Source: Pacificispira spongiicola (lineage in GTDB: Bacteria; Pseudomonadota; Alphaproteobacteria; UBA8366; Aestuariispiraceae). From it: a stretch of 64,000 nucleotides of DNA. Where the stretch lies: assembly GCF_012926505.1 (NCBI RefSeq), contig NZ_JABBNT010000001.1, forward strand, positions 186,001-250,000. Direction: 5' to 3'. The first letter of the stretch is position 1. The number at the start of each line of letters is the position of its first letter. The translations under genes and the position numbers were made by a program. Shown piece after piece: positions 16,582 to 25,403 of the stretch. Below the pieces are notes generated by a model. It saw only the letters and a list, made by a program, of their open reading frames with translations. It was not told where the DNA came from and did no database searches.

Positions 16582-17898
16582 TCAGCGTCGGATCCAGTCG
16601 GGCAGTCCGGTCGCCAGTTCCGGGACCAGGACAATCAGCGCCAGCACGATCAGTTCCAGCAGGATGAAGGGATAGGTCGACCGGTAAACATCGCCGATGG
16701 TGATGCCGGGCGGCGCGACCCCCTTCATGACGTAGAGCAACATGCCGAAGGGCGGCGTGGTGAAGCTGATTTCCATCACGACCAGCATCAATACGCCGAA
16801 CCAGATCATGTCGAACCCGGCAGCCTGCGCCAGCGGTATGAAGAAAGGCAGCGTGATCAGGATCATGCTGACCTGATCCATGAAGCACCCCAGGAACAGC
16901 AAGACCACCAGCATCGCCAGCAACAGGGCGAAGGACGACAGATCGAATCCTTGAATCCAGCCGAGCAGCCCATCCGCCGCGCCGGAGAAGGCAAGGATTT
17001 GCGAGAAGGTCAGCGACGCGCCGATGATGAACAGCACCATCACCGAAATCTTCGCCGTTTCCAGCAGCGACACCATCATGTTCTTCACAGTGACCCGCCC
17101 ATAGGCCAAGCAGGCCAGGAACGCGGCGACGGAGCCCAGCGCCGCCGATTCTGTCGGTGTCGCCCAACCGGCCAGGATACTGCCGACGACGACGACGAAG
17201 ATCGTAAACAGCGGCACGACATAGACCAGGGACGGCTTCACCCGATCCCAGAACGGCATCGCCTCCACCTCATAGGACGGGGCCAAAGACGGGTTCAGCC
17301 GGCAGCGCACGATGATGTAGAGCAAGAACGCCGCCCCCATCAGGAAGCCCGGCACGATCCCGGCGATCAGCAGTTGGGAAATCGACATCCCGGCGAGGGA
17401 GCCCAGCAACACGGCCAATGCCGACGGTGGGATCAACATCGCGATCGACCCGGTGGCCATGATCGGTCCCATGGCGATCGTCGGGTGATAGCCCCGCTTC
17501 AGCATGTCGGGCAGCAGGGCGCTGCCCAGAACGGCGGTATTCGCGATGGTCGACCCGGATAAGGAGGAAAAGACGATCCCGCCCCCGACCGCGACGATGG
17601 ACAGACGCCCCGGCACTTTCGTGATTAAGCGATCAATCGCATCGATAGCGCGGAAGGCGACGCCCGTATGAAACAGAATTTCGCCCATCAGCAGGAACAG
17701 CGGGATCGGCGCCAGAGAAAAATTGCTGAGCGCGGCGACGGTGTTCCGCGCGACCTGCTCCAGCCCCGCCTCGCCCCCCAGGAAGATGAAGGCGCCCAGC
17801 AGGTTGATGCCCAGAAAGGCAAAGGCGACCGGCAGGCCGAACGCCATCAATAAGACCATGCCGCCGATCAGCAGCGTCAGGGAAAGACCCCAATCCAT
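16582..17898 (-). CDS. dctM: TRAP transporter large permease (DctM)
   Basis: A 438-residue membrane protein with about twelve predicted helices, the large subunit of a TRAP importer that couples organic-acid uptake to a sodium gradient. Family features include the N-terminal MDWGLSLTLLIGGMVLLMAFGLPVAFAF-type start (first helix at about 4-28), SLSGSTIANTAVLGSALLPDMLKRGY around residue 112-138 and GSILAGWATPTESAALG around 235. It lies 2 bases after dctQ. There is no spacer at all between its stop and that of the convergent aldehyde dehydrogenase gene. Confidence 0.94.
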   Translation of the reverse strand: MDWGLSLTLLIGGMVLLMAFGLPVAFAFLGINLLGAFIFLGGEAGLEQVARNTVAALSNFSLAPIPLFLLMGEILFHTGVAFRAIDAIDRLITKVPGRLSIVAVGGGIVFSSLSGSTIANTAVLGSALLPDMLKRGYHPTIAMGPIMATGSIAMLIPPSALAVLLGSLAGMSISQLLIAGIVPGFLMGAAFLLYIIVRCRLNPSLAPSYEVEAMPFWDRVKPSLVYVVPLFTIFVVVVGSILAGWATPTESAALGSVAAFLACLAYGRVTVKNMMVSLLETAKISVMVLFIIGASLTFSQILAFSGAADGLLGWIQGFDLSSFALLLAMLVVLLFLGCFMDQVSMILITLPFFIPLAQAAGFDMIWFGVLMLVVMEISFTTPPFGMLLYVMKGVAPPGITIGDVYRSTYPFILLELIVLALIVLVPELATGLPDWIRR

Positions 17899-17900
17899 GA

Positions 17901-18401
17901 TTACAGCCCCTCCGTCAGCGGCGGCGCGATTCTATGGCCCGCAAGCCGCCGGGCGAATTCCACGGTCAGCAGGATACCCGCCACAGGCAGGATCGCCATC
18001 AGCCACCATTCGGGGAAGATCAGTTCCTTGAAGATCAGTTCCCCGCGTTCGAACGCCTTGACCGCGACGCGGCTACCGTACCAGGTGAACAGGGCGCAAA
18101 CCGCGAAGCCCAGAGTGTCGGCCAGGATATCGAGCCTATGCGCCCATTTTCCCGGCAGCTTCGTGACCAGCACGTCGACGCGCACATGGCTTCCCTGATT
18201 GAGGACCCAGGGCGCCAACAGAAAACTGACGGCGAACAGCGCGTATTCGACGCTTTCGAGAAGCCAGGGGAAGCTGGCGGTCCCGATATTCCGCAGGATG
18301 ACGTCCAGGCTGACCATCACAGCAATCAGCCCCAAACAGATGCCGCCCAAATAGCCCAGACAGAGCAGAAATCCATCATACCAGGACACCAGTTTCGACA
18401 C
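17901..18401 (-). CDS. dctQ: TRAP transporter small permease (DctQ)
   Basis: A 166-residue four-helix membrane protein, the small subunit of the TRAP importer. It has the conserved region DVILRNIGTASFPWLLESVEYALFAVSFLLAP (about 29-60, helix 2) followed by GSHVRVDVLV, which is diagnostic for DctQ. It is placed between dctP and dctM as in most TRAP operons and would hold DctM in the membrane complex. Confidence 0.93.
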   Translation of the reverse strand: MSKLVSWYDGFLLCLGYLGGICLGLIAVMVSLDVILRNIGTASFPWLLESVEYALFAVSFLLAPWVLNQGSHVRVDVLVTKLPGKWAHRLDILADTLGFAVCALFTWYGSRVAVKAFERGELIFKELIFPEWWLMAILPVAGILLTVEFARRLAGHRIAPPLTEGL

Positions 18402-18449
18402 GTCCCATCCCTCCCGAAATCTCTTCTTAACCAGCCCTTATATACAAAA

Positions 18450-18485
18450 GTCCCGACGCCCGGCATTCAGCCGTTGCGCCGGGAC
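18450..18485 (-). other. Hairpin after the TRAP binding-protein gene
   Basis: On the minus strand, 14 bases past the dctP stop, GTCCCGGCGCAACGGC can fold back on GCCGGGCGTCGGGAC with a 5-base loop and two mismatched positions. It lies between dctP and dctQ and has no T-run immediately after it, so an mRNA-stabilising or partly attenuating hairpin is most likely. Confidence 0.5.
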
Positions 18486-18498
18486 GAGAGCCTAACCC

Positions 18499-19479
18499 TT
18501 ACTTGGTCAGCAGACCTTTGATTTTTTCGCCGTTCTCGGGGTTCGTCTTGATGAACTCCGCCCAGCCGGCCTCACGCGCGGTTTCCAGATACTTTTCGGC
18601 ATCCGCACCGGTGAAGGAGATGACCTGGATACCGGCCTCTTCCTGACGCTTCAGTTCTGCCGCGGATTTCACCTTCTCGGCTTCGCAGCCCTTTTCGATT
18701 TCGAAGGCCGCGTCCTGCAGAACTTTCTTCTGGGCTTCGTCCAACCCGTTCCAGGCATCGAGGTTGATGATGAACTCGACGGAGGAGCGATAGAAGGACG
18801 GGTCGACACGATACTTCGTCACTTCCGCCCAACCCAGGTCGAAAATCCCCTGGCTCGGCCAGCCGTAGCCATCGACCGCTCCGCGTTCCAGCGCGGTATA
18901 GACGTCACCCGGCTTGGTTTGAATGGCGGTCGCCCCCAGCGCCGTGAAGAAGGCGCGGTAGATCGGCGTCACGCGGATTTTCAGACCCGTCAGGTCGGGG
19001 CTGTCGATCGGCTTGTTGAGGTAGAGATGAAACGGAATGCATTCCGTCTGCCGCGCCAGATGATAGACGTTCATCTTTTGCATGTGCAGGTCGTTCATAT
19101 AGGCCCAGGCGCCGTTCTCACGTTCTTCCGTGATCGTGTATTCGGACATTTTGACGGCGTCGATTTCCGGCAGCAGCTTCGTATAGAACGCGCCCGGCAG
19201 GTTGCCGATCTGCACCACCCCGGACCGGACGGCATCGCCCAGTTCGAATGGATTGATGACCTTACCGCCACCGCCTTTGTAGGAAATCTGAACCTGGCCC
19301 TTGCCGGTCTCGTTCACCATGTCGATGAACTCTTCGAAATGGCGCGAAAAGATCGTGCCTTCGGCGAAGCCGCTGACCGCGTTCAAGGTGACTTCTTCGG
19401 CCTGGGCCGGCGCGGTGAACGCGGTAGCGGCAAACGCCAGACCGGCGACCGCCGACAGAAGTGATTTCGTCCCCATCAT
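18499..19479 (-). CDS. dctP: TRAP transporter substrate-binding protein (DctP)
   Basis: A 326-residue periplasmic protein with a Sec signal peptide (cleavage after the AQA at about residue 26-28). The family's carboxylate-binding Arg is expected in GLKIRVTPIYRAFFTALGATAI, where IRVT holds the Arg. Further typical stretches are PGDVYTALERGAVDGYGWPSQGI and FIINLDAWNGLDEAQKKVL. The sequence resembles DctP proteins of the YiaO/TakP-like group but does not reveal the ligand. The start at 19479 is followed by a complete signal sequence and preceded by GGGAGAGAAAC. Confidence 0.92.
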   Translation of the reverse strand: MMGTKSLLSAVAGLAFAATAFTAPAQAEEVTLNAVSGFAEGTIFSRHFEEFIDMVNETGKGQVQISYKGGGGKVINPFELGDAVRSGVVQIGNLPGAFYTKLLPEIDAVKMSEYTITEERENGAWAYMNDLHMQKMNVYHLARQTECIPFHLYLNKPIDSPDLTGLKIRVTPIYRAFFTALGATAIQTKPGDVYTALERGAVDGYGWPSQGIFDLGWAEVTKYRVDPSFYRSSVEFIINLDAWNGLDEAQKKVLQDAAFEIEKGCEAEKVKSAAELKRQEEAGIQVISFTGADAEKYLETAREAGWAEFIKTNPENGEKIKGLLTK

Positions 19480-19682
19480 GTTTCTCTCCCTCGTGTTGAT
19501 GCCAGCCCCTGTTTTTCTTCGCCAAGTGTCGGCAGGCTAGGCAATTCGATAAATGCATTTTCATATTGTTATCTTTGCCCCGAACCGTCAATCACCCCGT
19601 CAAATGCCTTTCAGCATTTTAGGAACGCGGGCGCTGCCCGACGCGATACAAAGGTGAATAATATTGGAAACTCAGAGCGTGA
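19480..19682. other. Intergenic region upstream of the TRAP operon
   Basis: A 203-base stretch between dctP and the end of the polysaccharide cluster. It presumably holds the dctPQM promoter. It is more AT-rich near 19540-19680, but I could not assign a consensus promoter, operator or terminator in it. Confidence 0.3.
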
Positions 19683-20648
19683 CTATTCGGCGAGAAAGTC
19701 TTTGAGCGCCAGGGCATAGACGTTGGTCCATCCCGGACGCCGCAGGTGATCGGAATCCCGAAATGCGAAATCCGGGTATCGGCGCGCGTTATTCATGTCG
19801 TGGAACCGAACCTGCCCGCAGGCCCCGCCGCCAAGGTCGGCGATACGGTCCCGCAGGTCTCGCAGCGTTCCGGCGGAAAGCCAAAATCGATACACACTGT
19901 CCGGCACGGGCGCCCATACGACATCAAGGGCGATATTCCGCTCTTTGGCCAGCGTGCATAAACTTTCAATCGCGATGGACGCGCCGGGATCGATGGGCAT
20001 GTCTGCCACCATCCGGGTCTTGATCGCGTCTTCCTTGACGGCGTTTCCACCCCGGTCTTCGACCGGCAGCGCAGGGTCCGGTTCCCGGTCCCCGGCGGGC
20101 AAGGGCTGCGCCAAGACAAGTGCCGAAAGACGATCGAAAACCCGTGCCTCGAAATCCAGGATCGCGGGCTTCCAGTCGTCGCTTTCCATCGGCAATCCCG
20201 CGGCAGACAGGACCGGTCGTTCATCCTCGCGCGTGAAGACTGACGATAGATAGACCCGAGCGGTTTCCCCGTCCGGCATATAGGTGAAGAATTCCGGCGT
20301 GGCGGCGACGACCACCCGGCGCACCGACGGCGCTTGTTCCAGATACCGCCGCAGCAACAAAACGCTTCCCAGCGGGCCGCTTGCCTTGTTCGTGGTCAGA
20401 TTGGCCACTCTGCCGGGATCGGCCAATCGGAACATCCCGGCCACGTCCTGGGTAACGCTGTCCCCCAGCAGCACCGTATCGCCCGCGACCATTCCGGACG
20501 ACAGTGCCGCCACAGTGCGGTCCAGCGGGTGACGCTGCAACCCGACGCCCGACACCCCCCAGGCGGCCAGTTCGACGACCAAGGCCAGCGCCAAAGCAGC
20601 GAAAGGTAAGCGAAATGCAAGAAAGCGGATTTCCGTCGGCCCCATCAT
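19683..20648 (-). CDS. SGNH-fold protein of AlgJ/AlgX type
   Basis: A 321-residue protein with one N-terminal membrane helix (about residues 9-30) and a periplasmic SGNH/GDSL-like domain. The block I motif is VLLGDSVTQDV with the nucleophile Ser (GDS), and the C-terminal DSDHLRRPGW carries the Asp-x-x-His pair. This layout matches AlgJ/AlgX-type acetyltransferases that act with an MBOAT protein on exopolysaccharides. It follows the MBOAT gene by 6 bases and would finish acyl transfer to a glycan in the periplasm. Confidence 0.78.
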   Translation of the reverse strand: MMGPTEIRFLAFRLPFAALALALVVELAAWGVSGVGLQRHPLDRTVAALSSGMVAGDTVLLGDSVTQDVAGMFRLADPGRVANLTTNKASGPLGSVLLLRRYLEQAPSVRRVVVAATPEFFTYMPDGETARVYLSSVFTREDERPVLSAAGLPMESDDWKPAILDFEARVFDRLSALVLAQPLPAGDREPDPALPVEDRGGNAVKEDAIKTRMVADMPIDPGASIAIESLCTLAKERNIALDVVWAPVPDSVYRFWLSAGTLRDLRDRIADLGGGACGQVRFHDMNNARRYPDFAFRDSDHLRRPGWTNVYALALKDFLAE

Positions 20649-20654
20649 CCTCTC

Positions 20655-22139
20655 CTAGAACTGGAAGTAGATGAAGGCTTGGGGCCGGTCGAGCAACGAC
20701 AGGGACAGCCACGCCATCCCGGCAATCGCGAAGGCGGTTCCCCAGCCGAACCGCAACGACAACGCATTTTTGGATAGATTGGGGATCAAAAGCGACAGCG
20801 GCAGCAGAACAGCCAGCCAGGCCGCCAGTCGGATCGTATAGCTGCCGGTCGCGAAAAATCTGAGCGTATGCCAAGGCAGGCCGACGGTGTCCGCGATACC
20901 GGACAGCCAATTGGGCATCACGATCGTCGCGGGATTCGCCATCAGCGCCAGCAAATGGCCCGCATCAGCAAGAGTTTCGGCGCGGAAGAAAACAAACGAC
21001 ACCACCACCGTCAGCATGGTCAATACCCACCCCAGGAGGCGCGGCAATCTCGGCAGCTTACCCTTCTTCCAGGCGTGGTTCGCGACAAGCCCGACCGCAT
21101 TCACACCGCCGAAGGCGACATAGGTCCATGCGGCCCCATGCCATAGCCCCGATAGTAGGAAGGTGACAATGATCGGCAAGGCAACGGCGAGCACGAACTC
21201 ACCGGTCGCCGCCAGACGGCGTTCCATCGAAAAACGGGTCAGCGCGAGGGCGATCGGCGAGAACAGATACATCATGAAGAAACGCGTCATGGTGATATGC
21301 CAACGTTTCCAGAAATCGATCATCGACACCGCCCGGAACGGCGTGTCGAAATTGATCGGCAAACTGAACCCCAGCATCAGGCCGAGACCCACAGCCATGT
21401 CCGAATAGCCGGAGAAATCGAAATATAGCTGGAAGCTATAGGCCAACGCTGCGGCCCAGGCTTCCAGGAAGGTGAGCGTATCGACGCTTACAAAAGCTGC
21501 ATCGGCATAGGGGCCGATCGAATCCGCCAGCACCACCTTCTTAAACAGACCAAGGACAAACACCACGAGCCCCGCCGCAACAAGCGTGCAGCCCTTTCCT
21601 TCCCCCTTTTCGACGGCGTCGAATTGAAGGGTCATTTCGCGATACAGGACGATAGGTCCGGCGATTAGCTGGGGAAACAGCGCCACGAAGGTCACGAAAC
21701 CAAGGCCATCTTTCGGATCGGCCTTCCCGTCCGCGACATCGCAGAGGAAAGCGATCTGCTGGAAGGTGAAAAAGGAAATCGCCAGCGGTACAAAGATCGG
21801 GCCGAGGTCCCAGCTTTCGCCGACCAGATAGCCAATATTTTCGATAAAGAAATTCCGGTACTTAAAGTAACCGATGACGGCAAGGTTGGCCGCGACGCCG
21901 ACCGTCAACAACCAGCCGCTTCCCTTTTTCTTAATAGCCCGCGCGAGCAAAAGGTTCCCGGCGATCGACCCGAGCAACAATAGAAGGTAGGGCGGGTTCC
22001 ACCAGCCGTAGAAGAACAGCGATGTAACGCTTAGGATCAGAAGCGCGGCCTTGCCGCCCGCAAGATGCCGGGCCCCATGGTAGAGCAACAGCGCAATCGG
22101 CAGAAAGACGAAGAGGAATTCCCGACTGCTGAACAGCAT
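20655..22139 (-). CDS. MBOAT-family membrane O-acyltransferase (AlgI-like)
   Basis: A 494-residue polytopic membrane protein with about eleven predicted helices. The sequences FFGYWWNP-like FFYGWWNPPYLLLL, FPQLIAGPIVLYREM, YFDFSGYSDMAVGLGLMLGF and the catalytic His region LLSGLWHGAAWTYVAFGG are diagnostic of the AlgI/DltB MBOAT family. Such proteins pass an acyl group across the membrane for attachment to a polysaccharide or teichoic acid. It lies directly after an acyl carrier protein gene, so the donor is probably an acyl-ACP rather than acetyl-CoA. Confidence 0.93.
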   Translation of the reverse strand: MLFSSREFLFVFLPIALLLYHGARHLAGGKAALLILSVTSLFFYGWWNPPYLLLLLGSIAGNLLLARAIKKKGSGWLLTVGVAANLAVIGYFKYRNFFIENIGYLVGESWDLGPIFVPLAISFFTFQQIAFLCDVADGKADPKDGLGFVTFVALFPQLIAGPIVLYREMTLQFDAVEKGEGKGCTLVAAGLVVFVLGLFKKVVLADSIGPYADAAFVSVDTLTFLEAWAAALAYSFQLYFDFSGYSDMAVGLGLMLGFSLPINFDTPFRAVSMIDFWKRWHITMTRFFMMYLFSPIALALTRFSMERRLAATGEFVLAVALPIIVTFLLSGLWHGAAWTYVAFGGVNAVGLVANHAWKKGKLPRLPRLLGWVLTMLTVVVSFVFFRAETLADAGHLLALMANPATIVMPNWLSGIADTVGLPWHTLRFFATGSYTIRLAAWLAVLLPLSLLIPNLSKNALSLRFGWGTAFAIAGMAWLSLSLLDRPQAFIYFQF

Positions 22140-22146
22140 CGCCGGA

Positions 22147-22398
22147 TCAGCTTGCTGACGGATTCAAACCGGCAAGCAGGTCCACCATGGCCCCGACATT
22201 TTCCAGCGAATTGATATCCCGCGCATTCAGGCGGACATTAAACTTCTTTTCGCATGCCAGGATGATTTTGATCTGATTGAGGCTGTCCCATTCCTCGATG
22301 TCTTCCGCCGTCGTATCCCGGGTCAATACGATGTCTTCATCGTCGAAGATATCGCAGAAAACTTCGTTCAGATTTTGGAGGATCTGGTCATGCGTCAT
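22147..22398 (-). CDS. Acyl carrier protein
   Basis: An 83-residue acidic carrier protein. S39 in EEWDSLNQIKII is the expected phosphopantetheine attachment site (DSL motif). It overlaps the FkbH-like gene by 4 bases (ATGA) and precedes the MBOAT gene by 7. This arrangement is that of specialised carrier proteins paired with FkbH-type loading enzymes, not that of the housekeeping fatty-acid ACP. Confidence 0.93.
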   Translation of the reverse strand: MTHDQILQNLNEVFCDIFDDEDIVLTRDTTAEDIEEWDSLNQIKIILACEKKFNVRLNARDINSLENVGAMVDLLAGLNPSAS

Positions 22399-24239
22399 AG
22401 GGCGTATTCTTTCGCTTCCGTATCGGGCATTCCGGTATCGCGCGTCATGAAATGCGGCGGCATTTCATCCGGCGGCGCGCATGCAGCCTCATAGACCCCA
22501 TCAGCCGATGTTTCAACAAATCCCAGTTTCGGCAACACATCGCCGAGCAACCCGTTACGCCCGGACGGCGTATAGGTCAGCCGCAACATCTTACACCCGA
22601 AACGATCCGCCATGACGGCAAGCTCTTCGCGGATTCTGTATTCCAGGCGGCGGGAAAACACGCGGCAGCTCATCACCCAGTTCCGCACCTCAAGCACATC
22701 GCCGTCGACCTCCGCCACGGCGACGGAAACGATGCCATAATCCTGCAAACGATCCTTCAATCGGACGGCCAGCACGGTGTCCGCGCGTTGTTCGATTTCC
22801 GGCACATCGAAGCGGGTCGGGTTCAGTTTGAATTGATTGGTTTTCGCGATCAGTTGGCAAATCCGTTCGACGGTTTCCGGCCGCACCGCCTCGAACACCG
22901 CAACGGGGGAAAGGTCCTTCAGGAACCCGTCGAGATCGGAACCGCTGTCGACCGCATCGTGAACCGCCGCCATCGCCTTATAGCTTTCCGCGCGCGTCAG
23001 GTCTTCATCCGTCAATCGGGTGATCGGGAACGCATCGATCCGATCGACCTGCGTCGCAAAACCGGACGGATCCCCCGACAGTTCAATGGTCCAGACTTCG
23101 GGCAGTTCGCGACGGACCTGGGCGCATTCCACCGGGCTGTCATCGACAAAGACAAACGCATCCAGGCCAAGATTGAGAGACTTCGCGATCGCCCGGATAT
23201 TATCAGCCTTGTTTCCGAAATTCGCGACGAAACAGGCAATGTCGGATTCGGCCAATACCATGCCGGAATGTTGCCGGAACGGTTCCAGCGCGGTGTCGTG
23301 ATCGTTCTTGGAACAGACGCACAACGGCACCCCCCGCGCGGACAGTGCCTTCAAATAGCGCTGGAACGCCGAATAGGATTCCCCATTCGCTGTTTCCGGC
23401 CCCAATTCGATGCCGCCGACACCTTGATCGCCGATGACGCCGCCCCACAGCGTGTTGTCCAAATCCAGGATCAGTGCTTTACGCGCACAGCCCAGCGCCG
23501 CGGCGGTCGATGCCGCCAGCGCGTTGCAGAGGAACGGCAATGCCTCCATGGCGAAAGGCTGCTTGGCGATCCGGTAGAGACGTTCGTCTTGCCATAGCGC
23601 AGCACCCTGCCGGGCGGATAGCGCCTCCATATCCACGAAGGAAACGGATGCCGGGGCGGCATCGGCCATCGCCAAATTCACACGCCGGATGTGGTTCAAC
23701 AGTCCCCCCGGCACGCCCCCGTCCAATTCACCCAACGGACGTTGCGGCGGCATTGAGAACCCTGTCTGGATCACCTGTCCCTTGACCTGCGACCACATTG
23801 TTAGCCAGTCAGCTGCCTCCCGCGCGGCGCAGGATGCGGCTTCGTCGGGACCGACACCCGGCAGCGGCGCATGGCGAAGATCGCCTTGCCCGGGCAGCAG
23901 AATGGTAACGTCCGGCACAAAAGCGTGATAGCCGCTTGTCCCATCCAGTATTTCGAAACGATAGGTGCCGTAATCCGCATCGCGAATTTCCGCATCTATT
24001 CCACGCTGGGCCAGGAACAAAGGCAGGATTTCCGCGACATAGGCGGTCGTGATTCCACCCCCCATGGCTATTCGGGCCTGCCGGCGAAAAGGGGGCAAAT
24101 CCTGTTTGAACTTGCTCAGACGTTTCGCGAGTTTTCGCAACTCATCCACGGGCCGGTCGAGCAACAGGGGATCGTTCAATGCCTGTTTGATCGACTGAAG
24201 TTTTTCGTTCATTTCCGCCATGGTCGCCAAAAACTCCAC
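22395..24239 (-). CDS. FkbH-like HAD-IIIC protein, probable acyl-ACP loading enzyme
   Basis: A 614-residue protein. Residues about 50-240 form an SGNH-like region. The HAD phosphatase core follows with ALILDLDNTLWGG (DxDxT at 259-263) and VFVDDSP near 364-370. The C-terminal acyltransferase-like domain contains KTNQFKLNPTR (466-476) and MSCRVF (523-528), whose Cys (C525) is the expected thioester site. Characterised FkbH-type enzymes dephosphorylate 1,3-bisphosphoglycerate and load a glyceryl unit on an ACP. The adjacent ACP gene fits this. The start may be GTG 24239 or ATG 24221, the latter with a GGAG 12 bases upstream. Confidence 0.88.
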   Translation of the reverse strand: MEFLATMAEMNEKLQSIKQALNDPLLLDRPVDELRKLAKRLSKFKQDLPPFRRQARIAMGGGITTAYVAEILPLFLAQRGIDAEIRDADYGTYRFEILDGTSGYHAFVPDVTILLPGQGDLRHAPLPGVGPDEAASCAAREAADWLTMWSQVKGQVIQTGFSMPPQRPLGELDGGVPGGLLNHIRRVNLAMADAAPASVSFVDMEALSARQGAALWQDERLYRIAKQPFAMEALPFLCNALAASTAAALGCARKALILDLDNTLWGGVIGDQGVGGIELGPETANGESYSAFQRYLKALSARGVPLCVCSKNDHDTALEPFRQHSGMVLAESDIACFVANFGNKADNIRAIAKSLNLGLDAFVFVDDSPVECAQVRRELPEVWTIELSGDPSGFATQVDRIDAFPITRLTDEDLTRAESYKAMAAVHDAVDSGSDLDGFLKDLSPVAVFEAVRPETVERICQLIAKTNQFKLNPTRFDVPEIEQRADTVLAVRLKDRLQDYGIVSVAVAEVDGDVLEVRNWVMSCRVFSRRLEYRIREELAVMADRFGCKMLRLTYTPSGRNGLLGDVLPKLGFVETSADGVYEAACAPPDEMPPHFMTRDTGMPDTEAKEYAL

Positions 24240-24248
24240 GCCGTTCGA

Positions 24249-24980
24249 TCAGACCCGCCGAGGCGCCCTGGAAACCGGAACGACCGTCCCATAGAGCGTA
24301 TCCCCCGCCGGCCGGAGAAGGAAGCTGCACACATCCGCGACGTCTTCTGCCGCCGTCAGACGCTTTTCCGGCATGCCGTCCGCCACCTGTGCCAGATATT
24401 CGTCCGGCATATCGGCCGTGAGGGCCGAGGGCACCATCCCCGGGGCAAGAATATGTACGCGAATATCGTGCTTCAACACCTCCTGCGCGAGGACTTTGGC
24501 ATAGGCCGTGAGCGCAGCCTTCGCTGCCGCATAGGGCGCGATTTTCTGCGGCGGCATGCCCAAGACGTATTCCGTCGACAACACGACGATCCGGGCGCCG
24601 CCCGGACGGTTCTTCATCGCCGGAATGAGGCCTGTGGATATCGTGTGCAGCGCCTTCAATTGGCTGTCGATCTGATCCTGGAACACAGTCCAGTCCGTGC
24701 GCAAGGTCAGCTTGTGCGGAAACGGTCGGGCAGCGGCAAAGACGATCCCGGAAAGCCGATCCATACCCAGGTCTTCGCGCGCCGCGATTGCCGCCACGGT
24801 TTCGACGTCGCTTAAATCGCCGCTGACGGTAGGGCTGTTCAAATCCCGCCCCAATGACAAAAGGCGGTCGGAGTCTGTGCCACCATGTAAAACGACGGCA
24901 CGCTTTTCAGCCTTCAACCGTCGCGCGACGGCCCCGCCGATCGTTCCCGACGCACCGACAATCAGTACAGGATCTTGCAT
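24249..24980 (-). CDS. Short-chain dehydrogenase/reductase
   Basis: A 243-residue SDR. The cofactor motif is GASGTIG (9-15). An N-A-A/G-like segment is seen as FAAARP, and the catalytic pair is in YAAAKAALTAYAKVLA (Tyr and Lys four apart) with an upstream Ser in VLSTEYVLG. It belongs to the FabG-like branch and could reduce or oxidise an ACP-bound or free hydroxyacyl group in the polysaccharide-modification cluster. Its start overlaps the MaoC-like gene by 19 bases, so the two are coupled. Confidence 0.9.
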   Translation of the reverse strand: MQDPVLIVGASGTIGGAVARRLKAEKRAVVLHGGTDSDRLLSLGRDLNSPTVSGDLSDVETVAAIAAREDLGMDRLSGIVFAAARPFPHKLTLRTDWTVFQDQIDSQLKALHTISTGLIPAMKNRPGGARIVVLSTEYVLGMPPQKIAPYAAAKAALTAYAKVLAQEVLKHDIRVHILAPGMVPSALTADMPDEYLAQVADGMPEKRLTAAEDVADVCSFLLRPAGDTLYGTVVPVSRAPRRV

Positions 24981-25399
24981 GTCGCCTTTCCCCTGGCCAC
25001 TGTCGTCGCTATTTCGTCCCGTATGACGGTTGCGCGCAATTTCACTTCAATCAGGCTCATTTCTTCATGCCGCGCCGCGACCGTCCCGGTTAGGGTCACA
25101 TCGTCACTGACATGCACCGGCTTAGGATACGACAGGGAGTGATCCAACAACAGGCAACGGCGCCCCGGCAACAGCATCCCCACCAGCGCGGATACTTTCG
25201 CACCCAATAGGAAACCATGCGCAACCCGTGCCGGGAATCCTTGGGATCGCGCATAATCGTCGTCGATATGAAGCGGATTGAAGTCGCCGCTCAACGCCGC
25301 GAAGGCGTCCACATCCTCCGCACGGACGGTCCATCGCAGATCCCGAACCGTGCCGACGGGCAGATCGGAAATGCCGTGATCTTCCGCCCGTTCCGTCAT
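24962..25399 (-). CDS. MaoC-like hydratase/dehydratase
   Basis: A 145-residue single-hotdog protein of the (R)-enoyl-CoA/ACP hydratase group. The active-site stretch is FAALSGDFNPLHIDDDYARSQGFPARVAHGFLLGA, in which the Asp and His (DFNPLH) are the catalytic pair. The start at 25399 (MTERAEDHG) has an AAAGG ribosome binding site. A longer open frame to 25474 lies inside the next gene and is unlikely to be translated. With the SDR it would form or remove a 3-hydroxyacyl group. That suggests the carrier protein holds a hydroxyacyl chain. Confidence 0.88.
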   Translation of the reverse strand: MTERAEDHGISDLPVGTVRDLRWTVRAEDVDAFAALSGDFNPLHIDDDYARSQGFPARVAHGFLLGAKVSALVGMLLPGRRCLLLDHSLSYPKPVHVSDDVTLTGTVAARHEEMSLIEVKLRATVIRDEIATTVARGKATCKILY

Positions 25400-25403
25400 T
25401 CGC